Shown here: positions 48,095-58,839 of the stretch, piece by piece | How positions within the stretch are numbered: position 1 is the stretch's first letter | Layout: each line of letters begins with the position of its first letter | DNA from: Pseudooceanicola sediminis | Lineage (GTDB): Bacteria; Pseudomonadota; Alphaproteobacteria; Rhodobacterales; Rhodobacteraceae | DNA: 64,000 nucleotides | Direction of reading: 5' to 3' | Assembly: GCF_003575965.1 (NCBI RefSeq) | Contig: NZ_QWJJ01000003.1 | Span: forward strand, 248,001 to 312,000 | Notes under the pieces: generated by a model | Seen by the model: only the letters and a program-made list of their open reading frames with translations | Database searches by the model: none | Told to the model about the DNA's origin: nothing | Program-made: the position numbers and the translations under genes

Positions 48095-49611
48095 TCTCCT
48101 CGGGGAAAGCGCTGGTTCTCTTCCAGCACGTTCAGGTCCATGTGGTTGCGCATGTAGCGCTCAGAGGCTTTTTGCAGCGGCTCGAAATCCCACGGGTAAT
48201 AGTCGCCATTGCGCAGCGCCTCGTAGACGATCAGGCGGCGCGCCTGGCTTTCGCGCACCTCGGCGTCAAACTCGCCCATGTTCCAGTATTCGGCGACGGC
48301 CTCGGCAAAGGCGGCGGCAATCTCGGCGTGGGTCGGGTCCGTCGCCAGGTTGACCAGCTCATCGGGGTCGGTTTCGACGTTGAACAGCAGGGGCGGGTCC
48401 AGTTCGCAGTGGATGTACTTCCACTGGTCCTGCCGCAGCCCGACCAGTGGCGCATAGGACGCCTCGGCGGCGTACTCCATCTTGACCGGGGTCGTGCGCG
48501 CCGTGCCATTGGCCAGCGGCACCAGCGATTCGCCATCGGTCCAGGGCATGATCTCGGACAGGTCGATGCCCGCCAGATCGGCCAGCGTCGGGTTGACGTC
48601 GATGGTCGACACCGGGGTCTCAACCAGACCGGCGGGCATCTGCGGGGCGCAGATCATCATCGGCACCCGAGACGAGCCTTCCAGGAAGGTCATCTTGAAC
48701 CACAGACCCTTGTGGCCCAGCATGTCGCCGTGATCGGACACGAACAGGATGATGGTATCCTCGACCTGCCGCGTGCCCTCCAGCGCCTCCATCACTTCAC
48801 CAATCTTGTCGTCGAGATAGCTGATATTGGCAAAGTAGGCGCGGCGCGACCGGCGCACATCTTCCTGAGTTATATCGCTTTTCTTGGCGTCATTGGCGTC
48901 ATAGATGCGCTGCGAATGCGCATCCAGATCGTCATAGCCCAGCGTGCCGACCGCGGGTTCCAGGTGCTCGCAATCCTCGTAGAGATCCCAGTATTTGCGG
49001 CGCGCGACGTAGGGGTCGTGCGGATGGGTAAAGCTGACGGTCATCATCCAGGGGCGATCGTCCAGGCCACGGCCCAGCTGATAGACCTTCTGACGGGCCT
49101 GAAAGGCGACCTCGTCATCGTATTCCATCTGGTTGGTGATCTCGGCGACGCCCGACCCCGTCACGCTGCCCATGTTGTGATACCACCAGTCGATCCGCTC
49201 GCCCGGTTTGCGGTAATCCGGCGTCCAGCCGAAATCGGCGGGGTAAATGTCGGTCGTCAGGCGCTTTTCGAACCCGTGCAGCTGGTCGGGGCCGACAAAG
49301 TGCATCTTGCCGGACAGAAAGGTCTGGTATCCGGCCCGGCGCAGGTGGTGCGCATAGGTGGGGATGGCACTGCCGAATTCGGCGGCATTATCATAGACGC
49401 GGGTCCGGCGGGGCAACTGCCCGGACATGTAGCTGGCGCGCGCCGGGGCGCAGAGCGGGCTGCCGGTATAGGTATTGGCGAACCGGGTCGACCGTGCGGC
49501 AAGCGCCTTGATGTTGGGCGCATGCAACCAATCCACCGGGCCGTTGGGGAACAGCGTTCCGTTCAGTTGGTCGACCATGAAGATGAGGATGTTGGGCTGC
49601 TTAGACGCCAC
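48091..49611 (-). CDS. betC: Choline-sulfatase
   Basis: 506 residues from GTG 49611, chosen because GAAAGGA lies 6 bases before it and the protein then begins [16 protein letters not shown]. The sulfatase Cys motif CAPAR (Cys54, converted to formylglycine) lies in [18 protein letters not shown]; metal residues are in the N-terminal DQ and [14 protein letters not shown]. It releases choline and sulfate from choline-O-sulfate, a marine osmolyte. Overlaps betI by 11 bases. Confidence 0.95.
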   Translation of the reverse strand: MASKQPNILIFMVDQLNGTLFPNGPVDWLHAPNIKALAARSTRFANTYTGSPLCAPARASYMSGQLPRRTRVYDNAAEFGSAIPTYAHHLRRAGYQTFLSGKMHFVGPDQLHGFEKRLTTDIYPADFGWTPDYRKPGERIDWWYHNMGSVTGSGVAEITNQMEYDDEVAFQARQKVYQLGRGLDDRPWMMTVSFTHPHDPYVARRKYWDLYEDCEHLEPAVGTLGYDDLDAHSQRIYDANDAKKSDITQEDVRRSRRAYFANISYLDDKIGEVMEALEGTRQVEDTIILFVSDHGDMLGHKGLWFKMTFLEGSSRVPMMICAPQMPAGLVETPVSTIDVNPTLADLAGIDLSEIMPWTDGESLVPLANGTARTTPVKMEYAAEASYAPLVGLRQDQWKYIHCELDPPLLFNVETDPDELVNLATDPTHAEIAAAFAEAVAEYWNMGEFDAEVRESQARRLIVYEALRNGDYYPWDFEPLQKASERYMRNHMDLNVLEENQRFPRGE

Positions 49612-50194
49612 GATTTTTCCTTTCAAGCCAAAGATTTAGATAGTCGTTGACCATCGCCTTGATGCGATGGTGCTCGGGCACTGCTTCCTGCAGGGCAGAG
49701 CGCACGTAAAACCCGTCGATGAGCGAGGCGAGACCCTGCGCGATTTCGGCGGCGGTCTCGGGGTCGAACAGCTTTTTCAGGTCGTGCATCAGGTTGCTTT
49801 GCAGACGCCGCGCATAGACCTGCAACAGGCGGCGCGTCTCGTCCGAACGCAGGGCCCGCACGTAGAAATTCAGCCAGGCCGCGATCACCTCGCGCTCGAA
49901 CTGGCTCGAATCGAAACTCGAATCGGTGATGGCGCGAATGCGCTCTTCCGGCGTCTTGGCACGGGCCAGGTTGGCCAGCACCGTCTCTCCGTAGTCGCGC
50001 ATCACGTAACGCATCGTCGCCAGGAACATCTGTTCCTTGGACCCGAAGTAGTGGTGCGCCAACGCCGAGGACATGCCCGCACGCTTCGCGATCTGGCTGA
50101 CGGTCACGTCCAGCGTGCCGGCGTCCCCGATCTCCGCGATGGTCGCGTGGATCAGTGCCTTTTTTCGAACCGGTTCCATCCCGACCTTGGGCAT
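49601..50194 (-). CDS. betI: Transcriptional repressor BetI
   Basis: 197 residues. TetR-type N-terminal helix-turn-helix VSQIAKRAGMSSALAHHYFGSKEQM, and the BetI C-terminal signature region ASLIDGFYVRSALQEAVPEHH. BetI represses the bet genes and is released by choline. Divergent from choX; a palindromic candidate operator lies in the 106-base gap. First gene of the bet operon. Confidence 0.96.
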   Translation of the reverse strand: MPKVGMEPVRKKALIHATIAEIGDAGTLDVTVSQIAKRAGMSSALAHHYFGSKEQMFLATMRYVMRDYGETVLANLARAKTPEERIRAITDSSFDSSQFEREVIAAWLNFYVRALRSDETRRLLQVYARRLQSNLMHDLKKLFDPETAAEIAQGLASLIDGFYVRSALQEAVPEHHRIKAMVNDYLNLWLERKNRGV

Positions 50195-50215
50195 GACACT
50201 GTCCTTTCAGCCACA

Positions 50216-50233
50216 ACGCTTTACTTTTAGCGT
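50216..50233. promoter_or_regulatory. Small inverted repeat next to the BetI gene
   Basis: ACGCT-TTACTTTT-AGCGT, 5-base arms, 22 bases before the betI ATG. It may be part of a promoter or a second operator half; role not shown. Confidence 0.35.
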
Positions 50234-50243
50234 CTCATCGTTT

Positions 50244-50263
50244 TTGATTAACCCGTCAATCAA
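50244..50263. promoter_or_regulatory. Candidate BetI operator
   Basis: TTGATTAACCCGTCAATCAA is a 20-base palindrome with 16 of 20 symmetric positions (arms TTGATT/AATCAA). It resembles the TTGATTGAACGTTCAATCAA-type BetI site known from proteobacteria at 16 of 20 positions (consensus from memory). It lies 37 bases before choX and 49 bases before betI. Confidence 0.65.
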
Positions 50264-50300
50264 CAAAAAAGCAACCCACGAGCCAACAGAAGGAAACGCA

Positions 50301-51218
50301 ATGACCAAAACTCTGCTCACCATGACCAGCGCATTGGCACTGACCGCCGGCGCCGCTTTCGCTGACTGCGACGAAGTGATCTTCTCGGACGTCGGCTGGA
50401 CCGACATCACCACGACCACCTCTGCCGCCAAGCAGGTGCTGACCGCCCTCGGCTATGACGTCGACGTCAAGGTGCTGTCCGTGCCCGTCACCTTCGCCTC
50501 GCTGGAAAGCGACGATGTCGACATCTTCCTCGGCAACTGGATGCCGGCGCAGAACGGCGCCATCAAACCCTACCTCGACTCGGGCGAGATCGAGACGGTC
50601 TCGACCAACCTGACCGGCACCAAGTACACGCTGGCCGTGCCCGCCTATACCTACGAAAAGGGCCTGCAATCCTACGCCGATATCGCCAAGTTCGCCGACA
50701 GCCTGGATGACAAGATCTATGGCATTGAGCCTGGCAACGAAGGCAACGCCTACCTCGTGTCCCTGACCGAGGAAGACAAGTTCGGCCTGAAGGACTTCAA
50801 GGTCGTCGAAAGCTCCGAACAGGGGATGCTCTCGATGGTGCGCCGCGCTGTCGACAAGGAAGAGGATATCGTCTTCCTCGGCTGGGAACCCCACCCCATG
50901 AACGCCAACTTCGAACTGAAATACCTGCCCGGCGGCGAGGATTTCTTTGGCGGTGAAGGCGACGTGAACACCGTGACCCGCAAGGGCTACGTCGAGGAAT
51001 GCCCCAATGTCGGCAAATTCCTGACCAACCTGGAATTCACCCTGCCCATGGAAAACGAGATCATGGGCAAGATCCTGAACGACGGTGAAAACGCCGATGA
51101 CGCGTCGCTGGCCTGGATGAAGGATCACGCCGATCTGGTCATGTCCTGGGTCGATGGCGTGACCACGGTCGACGGTGGCGATGGCGCTGCCGCGGTCAAG
51201 GAACAGCTGGGCCTCTGA
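50301..51218 (+). CDS. choX: Choline ABC transporter substrate-binding protein
   Basis: 305 residues from ATG 50301 after AGAAGGAAAC; earlier in-frame starts lie inside betI. A signal peptide MTKTLLTMTSALALTAGAAF precedes the mature start ADCDEV. The OpuAC-type fold has DVGWTDITTTT and GNWMPAQ, with the conserved aromatic cage residues for quaternary ammonium. It captures choline (or betaine) in the periplasm. Followed by an attenuating terminator before choW. Confidence 0.95.
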   Translation: MTKTLLTMTSALALTAGAAFADCDEVIFSDVGWTDITTTTSAAKQVLTALGYDVDVKVLSVPVTFASLESDDVDIFLGNWMPAQNGAIKPYLDSGEIETVSTNLTGTKYTLAVPAYTYEKGLQSYADIAKFADSLDDKIYGIEPGNEGNAYLVSLTEEDKFGLKDFKVVESSEQGMLSMVRRAVDKEEDIVFLGWEPHPMNANFELKYLPGGEDFFGGEGDVNTVTRKGYVEECPNVGKFLTNLEFTLPMENEIMGKILNDGENADDASLAWMKDHADLVMSWVDGVTTVDGGDGAAAVKEQLGL

Positions 51219-51232
51219 GGCAATTCTGAATG

Positions 51233-51259
51233 GGCCCGGTCACTGACCGGGCCTTTTTT
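51233..51259 (+). terminator. Intra-operon terminator between choX and choW
   Basis: GGCCCGG pairs with CCGGGCC over a 7-base loop (extendable), followed by T6. It should make choX transcript more abundant than choWV. Confidence 0.85.
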
Positions 51260-51276
51260 CAAATAGGGAGGTCGCC

Positions 51277-52113
51277 TTGGAGTGGCTCACTGAACACAAG
51301 ATTCCCGTAGGGAACTGGGCCAGCGAATTTTTCGACTGGCTACGCGATAATTTCTCGGGCGTTGTCGACGCGCTGGCTGCCGGCGCTGAAAATCTGATCG
51401 ACGGCCTGCAATGGATTCTGCAAACGCCGCATCCGCTGATCATCATCGCCTGCTTTGTGGCCCTGACATGGGTGCTGCAACGCAACTGGAAAACCTGCCT
51501 GTTCGTGGCTGTCGGTTTCCTGTTCATCATCAATCAGGATTACTGGGAGGCGACGACCGAAAGCCTGACGCTGGTCATCTCTTCCTGCATCGTCTGCATG
51601 GCCATCGGGGTGCCGATCGGCATTGCCGCGGCGCACCGGCCCCGGCTCTATGCCTTCATGCAGCCCGTGCTTGACCTGATGCAGACGCTGCCCACCTTTG
51701 TCTACCTGATCCCGGCCATCGTCTTTTTCGGCATCGGCATGGTGCCGGGCCTGATCGCGACCGTCATCTTCGTGCTGCCCGCGCCGATCCGCCTGACCTA
51801 CCTTGGCGTGTCCTCGACGCCGACGCCGCTGCTTGAGGCGGCCGAGGCCTTCGGCGGCACCCCCAGCCAGACCCTGCGCAAGGTCGAACTGCCCTACGCG
51901 CTGCCACAGATCATGGCCGGTCTGAACCAGACCATCATGCTGTCGCTCTCCATGGTCGTGGTCGCCGCGCTGGTCGGGGCGGATGGCCTTGGCGTGCCTG
52001 TCGTGCGGGCCTTGAACCAGGTGAACACCTCTCTCGGGTTCGAGAGTGGATTCGTCATCGTCGTCGTGGCAATCATCCTTGATCGCATGTTGCGTATCGG
52101 AGGCCGGAAATGA
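51277..52113 (+). CDS. choW: Choline ABC transporter permease
   Basis: 278 residues from a TTG start preceded by AGGGAGGT. Six or more membrane helices; the permease EAA loop is EAAEAFGGTPSQTLRKVELPYALP. Length and N-terminal soluble part (about 50 residues) fit ChoW/OpuAB. Overlaps choV by 4 bases. Confidence 0.95.
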   Translation: MEWLTEHKIPVGNWASEFFDWLRDNFSGVVDALAAGAENLIDGLQWILQTPHPLIIIACFVALTWVLQRNWKTCLFVAVGFLFIINQDYWEATTESLTLVISSCIVCMAIGVPIGIAAAHRPRLYAFMQPVLDLMQTLPTFVYLIPAIVFFGIGMVPGLIATVIFVLPAPIRLTYLGVSSTPTPLLEAAEAFGGTPSQTLRKVELPYALPQIMAGLNQTIMLSLSMVVVAALVGADGLGVPVVRALNQVNTSLGFESGFVIVVVAIILDRMLRIGGRK

Positions 52114-53162
52114 GCGAACAGATGTCTCAGGGCAAACGCCCTGCCGTCGAATTCGACAATGTGTCCATCGTCTTTGGGGACAAGCCTGAAAAGGCCCTGC
52201 CGCTGATGGACGAAGGTCAGAGCCGCAGCGAGATCCAGAAGGAAACCGGTCAGGTGCTGGGCGTGCACAATTGCTCGCTCGCCGTCGACGAGGGCGAGAT
52301 CCTGGTGCTGATGGGGCTGTCCGGGTCGGGCAAGTCCACCCTGCTGCGCGCCGTCAACGGGTTGAACCCCGTGGTGCGCGGCGCGGTGCGCGTCTCTACC
52401 CTCGGGTCCACGCTGGATGCCGCAAAGGCCAAGGGCGAAGACCTGCGCAAGCTGCGTCGGCAGATGGTCGCGATGGTGTTTCAGCAGTTCGGCCTGCTGC
52501 CCTGGCGCAACGTCGTCGACAACGTCGCCCTCGGGCTGGAACTGTCGGGCATGTCCAAGTCGCAGCGCGAAAAGAAGGCCCGCGAACAGCTCGATCTGGT
52601 CGGCCTGACAGACTGGGCCGACAACAAGGTGTCCGAGCTTTCGGGCGGCATGCAGCAGCGTGTCGGCCTGGCCCGCGCCTTTGCAACCGAAGCACCGATC
52701 CTGCTGATGGACGAACCGTTCTCGGCGCTCGATCCGCTGATCCGCTCGCGTCTTCAGGACGAACTGCTTGAGCTTCAGCAAAAGCTGAAACGCACCATCG
52801 TCTTCGTCAGTCACGACCTGGACGAGGCGTTCAAGCTGGGCAATCGCATCGCGATCATGGAGGGCGGGCGCATCGTGCAATGCGGCACCCCGCAGGACAT
52901 CATCGCGAACCCCGCCAATGCCTATGTCGAGGATTTCGTCACCCACATGAACCCGCTGAACGTCCTGCTGGCCTCGGACGTGATGTCCGGGACACTGGCG
53001 CAGCAGGCGACGGTGCAGGTGCGTCCCGACACGCCCGTCAACGACGTGATCCAGTCGCTCTCGACCGGCAATGACATCGTCGGGGTCAAGGACGGCGAAA
53101 ACGATCTCGGTTCAATCACCAATCAGGATATCATCTCGGCTCTGCACGCCAAGAATTCCTGA
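52110..53162 (+). CDS. choV: Choline ABC transporter ATP-binding protein
   Basis: 350 residues. Walker A is GLSGSGKST near residue 75, signature LSGGMQQRVGLARA, Walker B ILLMDEPFSALD. A CBS-like C-terminal part (about 285-350; VRPDTPVNDVIQSLSTGNDIV) is as in OpuA/ProV-type proteins that sense osmolarity. Insert EKALPLMDEGQSRSEIQ before Walker A is typical of ChoV. Last gene of choXWV. Confidence 0.96.
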   Translation: MSEQMSQGKRPAVEFDNVSIVFGDKPEKALPLMDEGQSRSEIQKETGQVLGVHNCSLAVDEGEILVLMGLSGSGKSTLLRAVNGLNPVVRGAVRVSTLGSTLDAAKAKGEDLRKLRRQMVAMVFQQFGLLPWRNVVDNVALGLELSGMSKSQREKKAREQLDLVGLTDWADNKVSELSGGMQQRVGLARAFATEAPILLMDEPFSALDPLIRSRLQDELLELQQKLKRTIVFVSHDLDEAFKLGNRIAIMEGGRIVQCGTPQDIIANPANAYVEDFVTHMNPLNVLLASDVMSGTLAQQATVQVRPDTPVNDVIQSLSTGNDIVGVKDGENDLGSITNQDIISALHAKNS

Positions 53163-53201
53163 CACCGGACCCACCCCGCGCGCCGCGCTGCGGGGCCACG
53201 A

Positions 53202-53236
53202 AAAGGCCCCTGTCCCGCACGCGCGGGGCAGGGGCC
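53202..53236 (-). terminator. Terminator for the 43-residue gene (and end of choV)
   Basis: GGCCCCTG(CCCCGC) pairs with its complement (GGGACAGGGGCC) around a short loop. On the minus strand the stem is followed by TTTTC. Positions are approximate to one or two bases. Confidence 0.75.
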
Positions 53237-53279
53237 AATCTGTCATGCAACAGATGAACGGGCGTCCCCAGGGGGGGAG

Positions 53280-53411
53280 CTATTTCTTGTTGTTGCCCAC
53301 GTTCACCGGGGTCTTGCCCTTGGCGAAATCTGCCGTGACGACGACCTTTTCCTTGGCCTTCTTCGGCTTCTTGATTTCCTTGTTGCTGCGTTGCTTGTCG
53401 CCCTTGCTCAT
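53280..53411 (-). CDS. 43-residue Lys-rich basic protein
   Basis: ATG at 53411-53409, TAG at 53282-53280, with GGGAG 8 bases before the ATG. The 43 residues start MSKGDKQRSNKEIKKPKK and end VNVGNNKK; 14 or more are lysine or arginine, no membrane segment. The strong base composition, its own ribosome site and its own terminator support a real gene. Small basic proteins of this kind are frequent in alphaproteobacteria; a nucleic-acid or ribosome role would be a guess. Confidence 0.72.
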   Translation of the reverse strand: MSKGDKQRSNKEIKKPKKAKEKVVVTADFAKGKTPVNVGNNKK

Positions 53412-53532
53412 GTCCGTATCTCCCAAAATCCGATTTCAGTTTCATCGTGGTGAGCGGCGTTGCGATCCGCGCCGTGCGGAGCTTGGGCGCGCCCCGCAGG
53501 GTCACGCCCGAACGGGATAGGGGGCCCGGCGG

Positions 53533-55492
<1,960 letters not shown>

Positions 55493-55548
55493 GGGAAACG
55501 CTCCTTTTCGAGATTTCCGGGCGGAATGGCGATGTCGAGAATAAGGGC

Positions 55549-55575
55549 CTGGCACTCTGTTTGCGAGAGTGCCAG
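55549..55575 (-). promoter_or_regulatory. CIRCE element before groES (HrcA operator)
   Basis: CTGGCACTC-N9-GAGTGCCAG, perfect 9-base arms, matching the CIRCE consensus TTAGCACTC-N9-GAGTGCTAA except the outermost bases. It sits 57-83 bases before the groS ATG, in the 5' leader where HrcA binds. Confidence 0.93.
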
Positions 55576-55797
55576 TGCAGCAGATCTAGCGATTGCCAAA
55601 GGCTACGGCAATGGGGCTTTGCGAATATACCTTGCAGGGTCACGCGGGGTTTTGCCGGGCCGGATGCGCCGCCATTGCCATCGCGTCCTCCGCAGGTCAC
55701 TGTGATCGGCAACCTGTGATCCCGGAACACCTGTGGCCCCTGTTCTGCGGCGCGCGGGCGGGCGGCGACAGGCACGACCGGGAACAAGAGGCGCAGC

Positions 55798-56346
55798 ATG
55801 ACCGAATTTGAAAAGATGCAGGCCGGGCTTTGGTACAACAGCCTCGGGGACGAACTTGAGGATCTGCGCGGTGTGGCCCGCGCGGCGGTCCACGAACACA
55901 ACATGACCCACCCGGGCGGGCGCGGCGAAATGGCCACCGCGCTGCGGGATCTGTTCGGATCGGTCGGGGACGGATGCTTTTTCGAGGCCCCGTTCCACTG
56001 TGCCTACGGGTTCAACATCCATATCTCCAGCGACGTCTATTTCAACGCCGGGGTCACCATTCTCGACGCCGCGCCGGTGCGCATCGGTGCCCGCACCATG
56101 CTGGGGCCGAACGTGCAGATCTACACGCCCCAGCATCATGGCGATGCCGGCCTGCGCGCGGCGGGGCAGGAAATCGGCTATCCGGTGACCTTGGGCAGCG
56201 ATGTCTGGGTCGGTGGCGCGGCAGTGTTGCTGCCCGGCGTCTCGATCGGCGATGGCGCGATCATCGGCGCGGGCAGCGTGGTGACACATGATGTCCCGGC
56301 GGGCGAGACCTGGGTGGGCAACCCCGCGCGTCCGATTTCGGGCTGA
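55798..56346 (+). CDS. maa: Sugar O-acetyltransferase (maltose acetyltransferase type)
   Basis: 182 residues. N-terminal Mac domain (MTEFEKMQAGLWYNSLGDEL), then left-handed beta-helix hexapeptide repeats: GFNIHISSDVYFNAGVTI, DAAPVRIGARTMLGPNVQIY, GSDVWVGGAAVLLPGVSIGDG and AIIGAGSVV. Active His in YTPQHHGD. It acetylates sugars with acetyl-CoA; may also be NodL-like. Downstream lies a 15-base tandem array that begins at its stop codon. Confidence 0.93.
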   Translation: MTEFEKMQAGLWYNSLGDELEDLRGVARAAVHEHNMTHPGGRGEMATALRDLFGSVGDGCFFEAPFHCAYGFNIHISSDVYFNAGVTILDAAPVRIGARTMLGPNVQIYTPQHHGDAGLRAAGQEIGYPVTLGSDVWVGGAAVLLPGVSIGDGAIIGAGSVVTHDVPAGETWVGNPARPISG

Positions 56347-56348
56347 CC

Positions 56349-56412
56349 CGGCTGGACCGGCTGGACCGACCCCAGCTGGACCGACCCCGGCTGAACCGGC
56401 CCCGCCTGAACC
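56349..56412. repeat. 15-base degenerate tandem array after maa
   Basis: Units such as GCTGGACCGACCCCA, GCTGGACCGACCCCG, GCTGAACCGGCCCCG, CCTGAACCGG follow directly on the maa stop (GGCTGACCC). Read in one frame the units encode a five-residue Pro/Ala/Gly repeat, but no start supports translation. Confidence 0.75.
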
Positions 56413-56451
56413 GGCGCGCGCTGCGTTAACCCCGGTGTCAGCCGCGCTCGT

Positions 56452-56491
56452 CGCACCGCTCGGATACCGCTCGGACACCGTCCAGATACCG
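56452..56491 (-). repeat. Phased heptamer array, copy C (maa-phosphoesterase gap)
   Basis: On the minus strand units begin at 56491 (CGGTATC), 56480 (CGGTGTC), 56469 (CGGTATC) and 56458 (CGGTGCG), all 11 bases apart. It has one more CGGTATC-type unit than copies A and B before the final CGGTGC unit. Confidence 0.85.
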
Positions 56492-56672
56492 ACGTTGCAG
56501 ATTCGCAGGATTTGCCTTGTTAATATGGGTATAGGGTATCTTGACCGGCTTCGGCGCACCGCGCCGTGTCGGTGCACCTGTCCGCCCCGTTAGCCGATTG
56601 GCAAGGCCTCTGTCCCGGACCACTCAGGCTGGCATTACGGCGCGTCCCGCAGCGCCGATGCACGGGCTTCAT

Positions 56673-57557
56673 TCAGCCGCTGTTGGCTTCACGCGCTTCG
56701 GTTTCTTCGGTCGCCGCATCCGCCACATTCGCCGATTGGAACCGCATTCCATCGCGACTGATCAGGTCGGCGCCATGGCTTTGCCGTCGATGTACGGTTG
56801 ATCCGGCCGCTTCGAATACCGGCGCCTGTCCGTCTTCGGGCCAGCGCGCCGCCCAGGTCGTCACCACAACCCGCTCGGGAGAGGTCACCAACATATTGAA
56901 AGTATTCAGCTCTCCGCGCAGCCGTGTCGACAGCCCGGTCCCCGCCTGAACGCACAAAAGGCCGGGCGCCGCGGTGAACGGCGCGATCGACGCGGTGTGC
57001 AGATGGCCCGACAGCACGACGTCGGCACCACAGTTTTCCAACCCGCGCAGCGCCTTGCGCCCCCCCTTAACCGGCCGCTTGTCGACCTCGGGGCCGTGTT
57101 CCAGCGGGTGGTGCAAGACAGCAATCCGCAGCCGTGCCGAGGCATCTTCGAAGGTGCCGCAGACCCTTTGCACCGTGCGCTCGGCAAATTTACCGCTCTG
57201 CCAGGCAAAGCGGTTTACCGTATTGACCCCGACGACCGAGATTTCGCTGTCTTCGAACATCGGCTCCAGGTTGCGGTTGATATAGCGTTTGTACCGGGAG
57301 AAGGGTTTGAAAAACCTCATGAAAAGATTATCGAGCGGCGTGTCGTGATTGCCCGGAACCGACAGGACGGGGGCTTCGATCCGCTCCACGAACTCCCGCG
57401 CCTGGATAAATTGCGATACCCGTGCCCGCTGTGTGAAATCGCCCGATATCACCACCAGATCAGGCTCAAGCTGATGGATCGCCTGCAACAGCGGCGTTTC
57501 CAGCGCAGGGGTGCTGCGCCCGAAATGCAGGTCGGACAGGTGCAGGATGCGCCTCAT
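56673..57557 (-). CDS. Class III cyclic-nucleotide-type metallophosphoesterase
   Basis: 294 residues. Metal motifs in order: SDLHFGR, SGDFTQRA, PGNHD, AVLHHPLEHG and SGHLHTA, the CpdA/MPP-superfamily set. Could hydrolyse cyclic nucleotides or phospholipids; substrate unknown. Overlaps the lipid kinase gene by 4 bases, which favours a phospholipid-linked role. Confidence 0.88.
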   Translation of the reverse strand: MRRILHLSDLHFGRSTPALETPLLQAIHQLEPDLVVISGDFTQRARVSQFIQAREFVERIEAPVLSVPGNHDTPLDNLFMRFFKPFSRYKRYINRNLEPMFEDSEISVVGVNTVNRFAWQSGKFAERTVQRVCGTFEDASARLRIAVLHHPLEHGPEVDKRPVKGGRKALRGLENCGADVVLSGHLHTASIAPFTAAPGLLCVQAGTGLSTRLRGELNTFNMLVTSPERVVVTTWAARWPEDGQAPVFEAAGSTVHRRQSHGADLISRDGMRFQSANVADAATEETEAREANSG

Positions 57558-58576
57558 TCCGTGGTATCCGATTCCGCATTGCCCGAGTCCGCCTTGTCCG
57601 TCGGCAGCACGATCTTGAGCGTGTCGTCCGACATCTTGAATTCGAAGGGGCTGTAATCACGCGTTTTTTCGCCATCAAAGGCCACCAGCGCACGGCGCTT
57701 GGCCGTCTTGACCGTGACATCGCGGGCGCAGATCAACTCATAGTCGCGGCCCTCTTGCATCGTGCGGGTGATCAGGCGCCAGGCAAGGGTGAACAGCTCG
57801 CTTCGTGTCGTGCCGCGACCGACCAGCAGGGCGAACTGGTCGTGGTGAATGGCATCGCCCCCCGTCAGGCCAAAGCGTTCAAGTTGAAAGGCAGAGCGCG
57901 CCACGAACAACAGGGGCGTGCGGCGTTCGCAGGTCTCGCCGTCCGCCGTGATTGTCAGGTGCATGGGGCGTTGGAATTGCAGGAAAGTTTTGACCACCGA
58001 CCAATGCGCCATCAGGCGGCGGCGGCCCCAGCGGGCATAGACCGTTTCGCGCTCCTTGAGGATCGCGGGATAGATGCCAAGGCTGGCGTTGTTCAGGAAC
58101 ACCCTGTCGTTCACCATCCCGACGCTTATGTCCCGGGTATAACCATTCATTATCGCCTCGGCCGCGGCCTCGGGATCTTCGGGCAGGTTCAAGCCGCGCG
58201 CAAAATAATTGAATGTTCCCAAGGGCAAGACAGCCAGCGCGCAGTTGGTGCCAAGCATGGCCGAGGCGATGGCCATCGCGGTGCCGTCGCCGCCCGCGGC
58301 GACGATCAGGCGGGCACCATCGTCGATGGCGTCCTGCACCAGGGCGTCAAGATCCTGCTCGGGATCCCAATAGCGCAGATCGGTCGACTGCGCCCCGAAG
58401 ACGGCCTGCGTACGGTCGATGGCGTCGGCGTCGCGGGCGTTGGTGCCGGATTTGCGGTTGGCAATGATCGTGATGGGGCCCTCGACCCCTGGATGCTGCG
58501 CAGATCTTGTGGGCTCTGCGGCTGAGACGTCCATATCACGGGGCGCCGTATCGGTAGGCTCTGCAATCGCGTTCAT
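57554..58576 (-). CDS. Diacylglycerol kinase-type lipid kinase
   Basis: 340 residues. After a Ser/Thr/Pro-rich 35-residue leader comes ITIIANRKSGTNARD, and the nucleotide motif VAAGGDGTAMAIASAML with PLGTFNYFARGLNLP, characteristic of the DAGK catalytic domain (YegS/DgkB family). It phosphorylates diacylglycerol or a related lipid. ATG 58576 uncertain because of the long leader. Translationally coupled to the metallophosphoesterase. Confidence 0.91.
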   Translation of the reverse strand: MNAIAEPTDTAPRDMDVSAAEPTRSAQHPGVEGPITIIANRKSGTNARDADAIDRTQAVFGAQSTDLRYWDPEQDLDALVQDAIDDGARLIVAAGGDGTAMAIASAMLGTNCALAVLPLGTFNYFARGLNLPEDPEAAAEAIMNGYTRDISVGMVNDRVFLNNASLGIYPAILKERETVYARWGRRRLMAHWSVVKTFLQFQRPMHLTITADGETCERRTPLLFVARSAFQLERFGLTGGDAIHHDQFALLVGRGTTRSELFTLAWRLITRTMQEGRDYELICARDVTVKTAKRRALVAFDGEKTRDYSPFEFKMSDDTLKIVLPTDKADSGNAESDTTE

Positions 58577-58780
58577 CTTTGTCTCCGGTCCCTTGACCCA
58601 CGCCCGGTGTCGGTGCCGGGCTGCACTGGGGGATCAACGCGCGAGGTCGCAGATTTGTTGCGCCTTGAACGCTGCGTTGTCGGGCCGGTCGCGCGCCGCG
58701 GGGCGGGGCAGGCGGCAGATCGCTGTCGGTATTCCGCCAGCAGGAGTGCGCAAGCCTTTGATAACATGAGATTCCCACGT

Positions 58781-58820
58781 CGGTATCCTGACGGTATCAG
58801 AACGGTAGCCGAACGGTGCG
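58781..58820 (+). repeat. Phased heptamer array, copy D (lipid kinase-dehydrogenase gap)
   Basis: Units start at 58781 (CGGTATC), 58792 (CGGTATC), 58803 (CGGTAGC) and 58814 (CGGTGCG), all 11 bases apart. Same terminal CGGTGC unit as in the other three copies. It ends 20 bases from the dehydrogenase stop. Confidence 0.85.
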
Positions 58821-58839
58821 AAACCGGCCCGGTCAGACC

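Larger units (their letters stand above)
56347..56672. other. 326-base gene-free gap with repeats between convergent genes
   Basis: Holds the 15-base degenerate array (56349-56412), phased heptamer array copy C (56452-56491) and, beyond it, a TTAATATGGG A+T-rich segment and a GC palindrome GGCGCACCGCGCC near 56553-56565. No short frame with a proper ribosome site. Confidence 0.6.

Noticed and set aside
50244-50263. Reading TTGATTAACCCGTCAATCAA as an FNR box
   Set aside because: The half-sites are 8 bases apart instead of 4; a BetI operator fits context and symmetry better.
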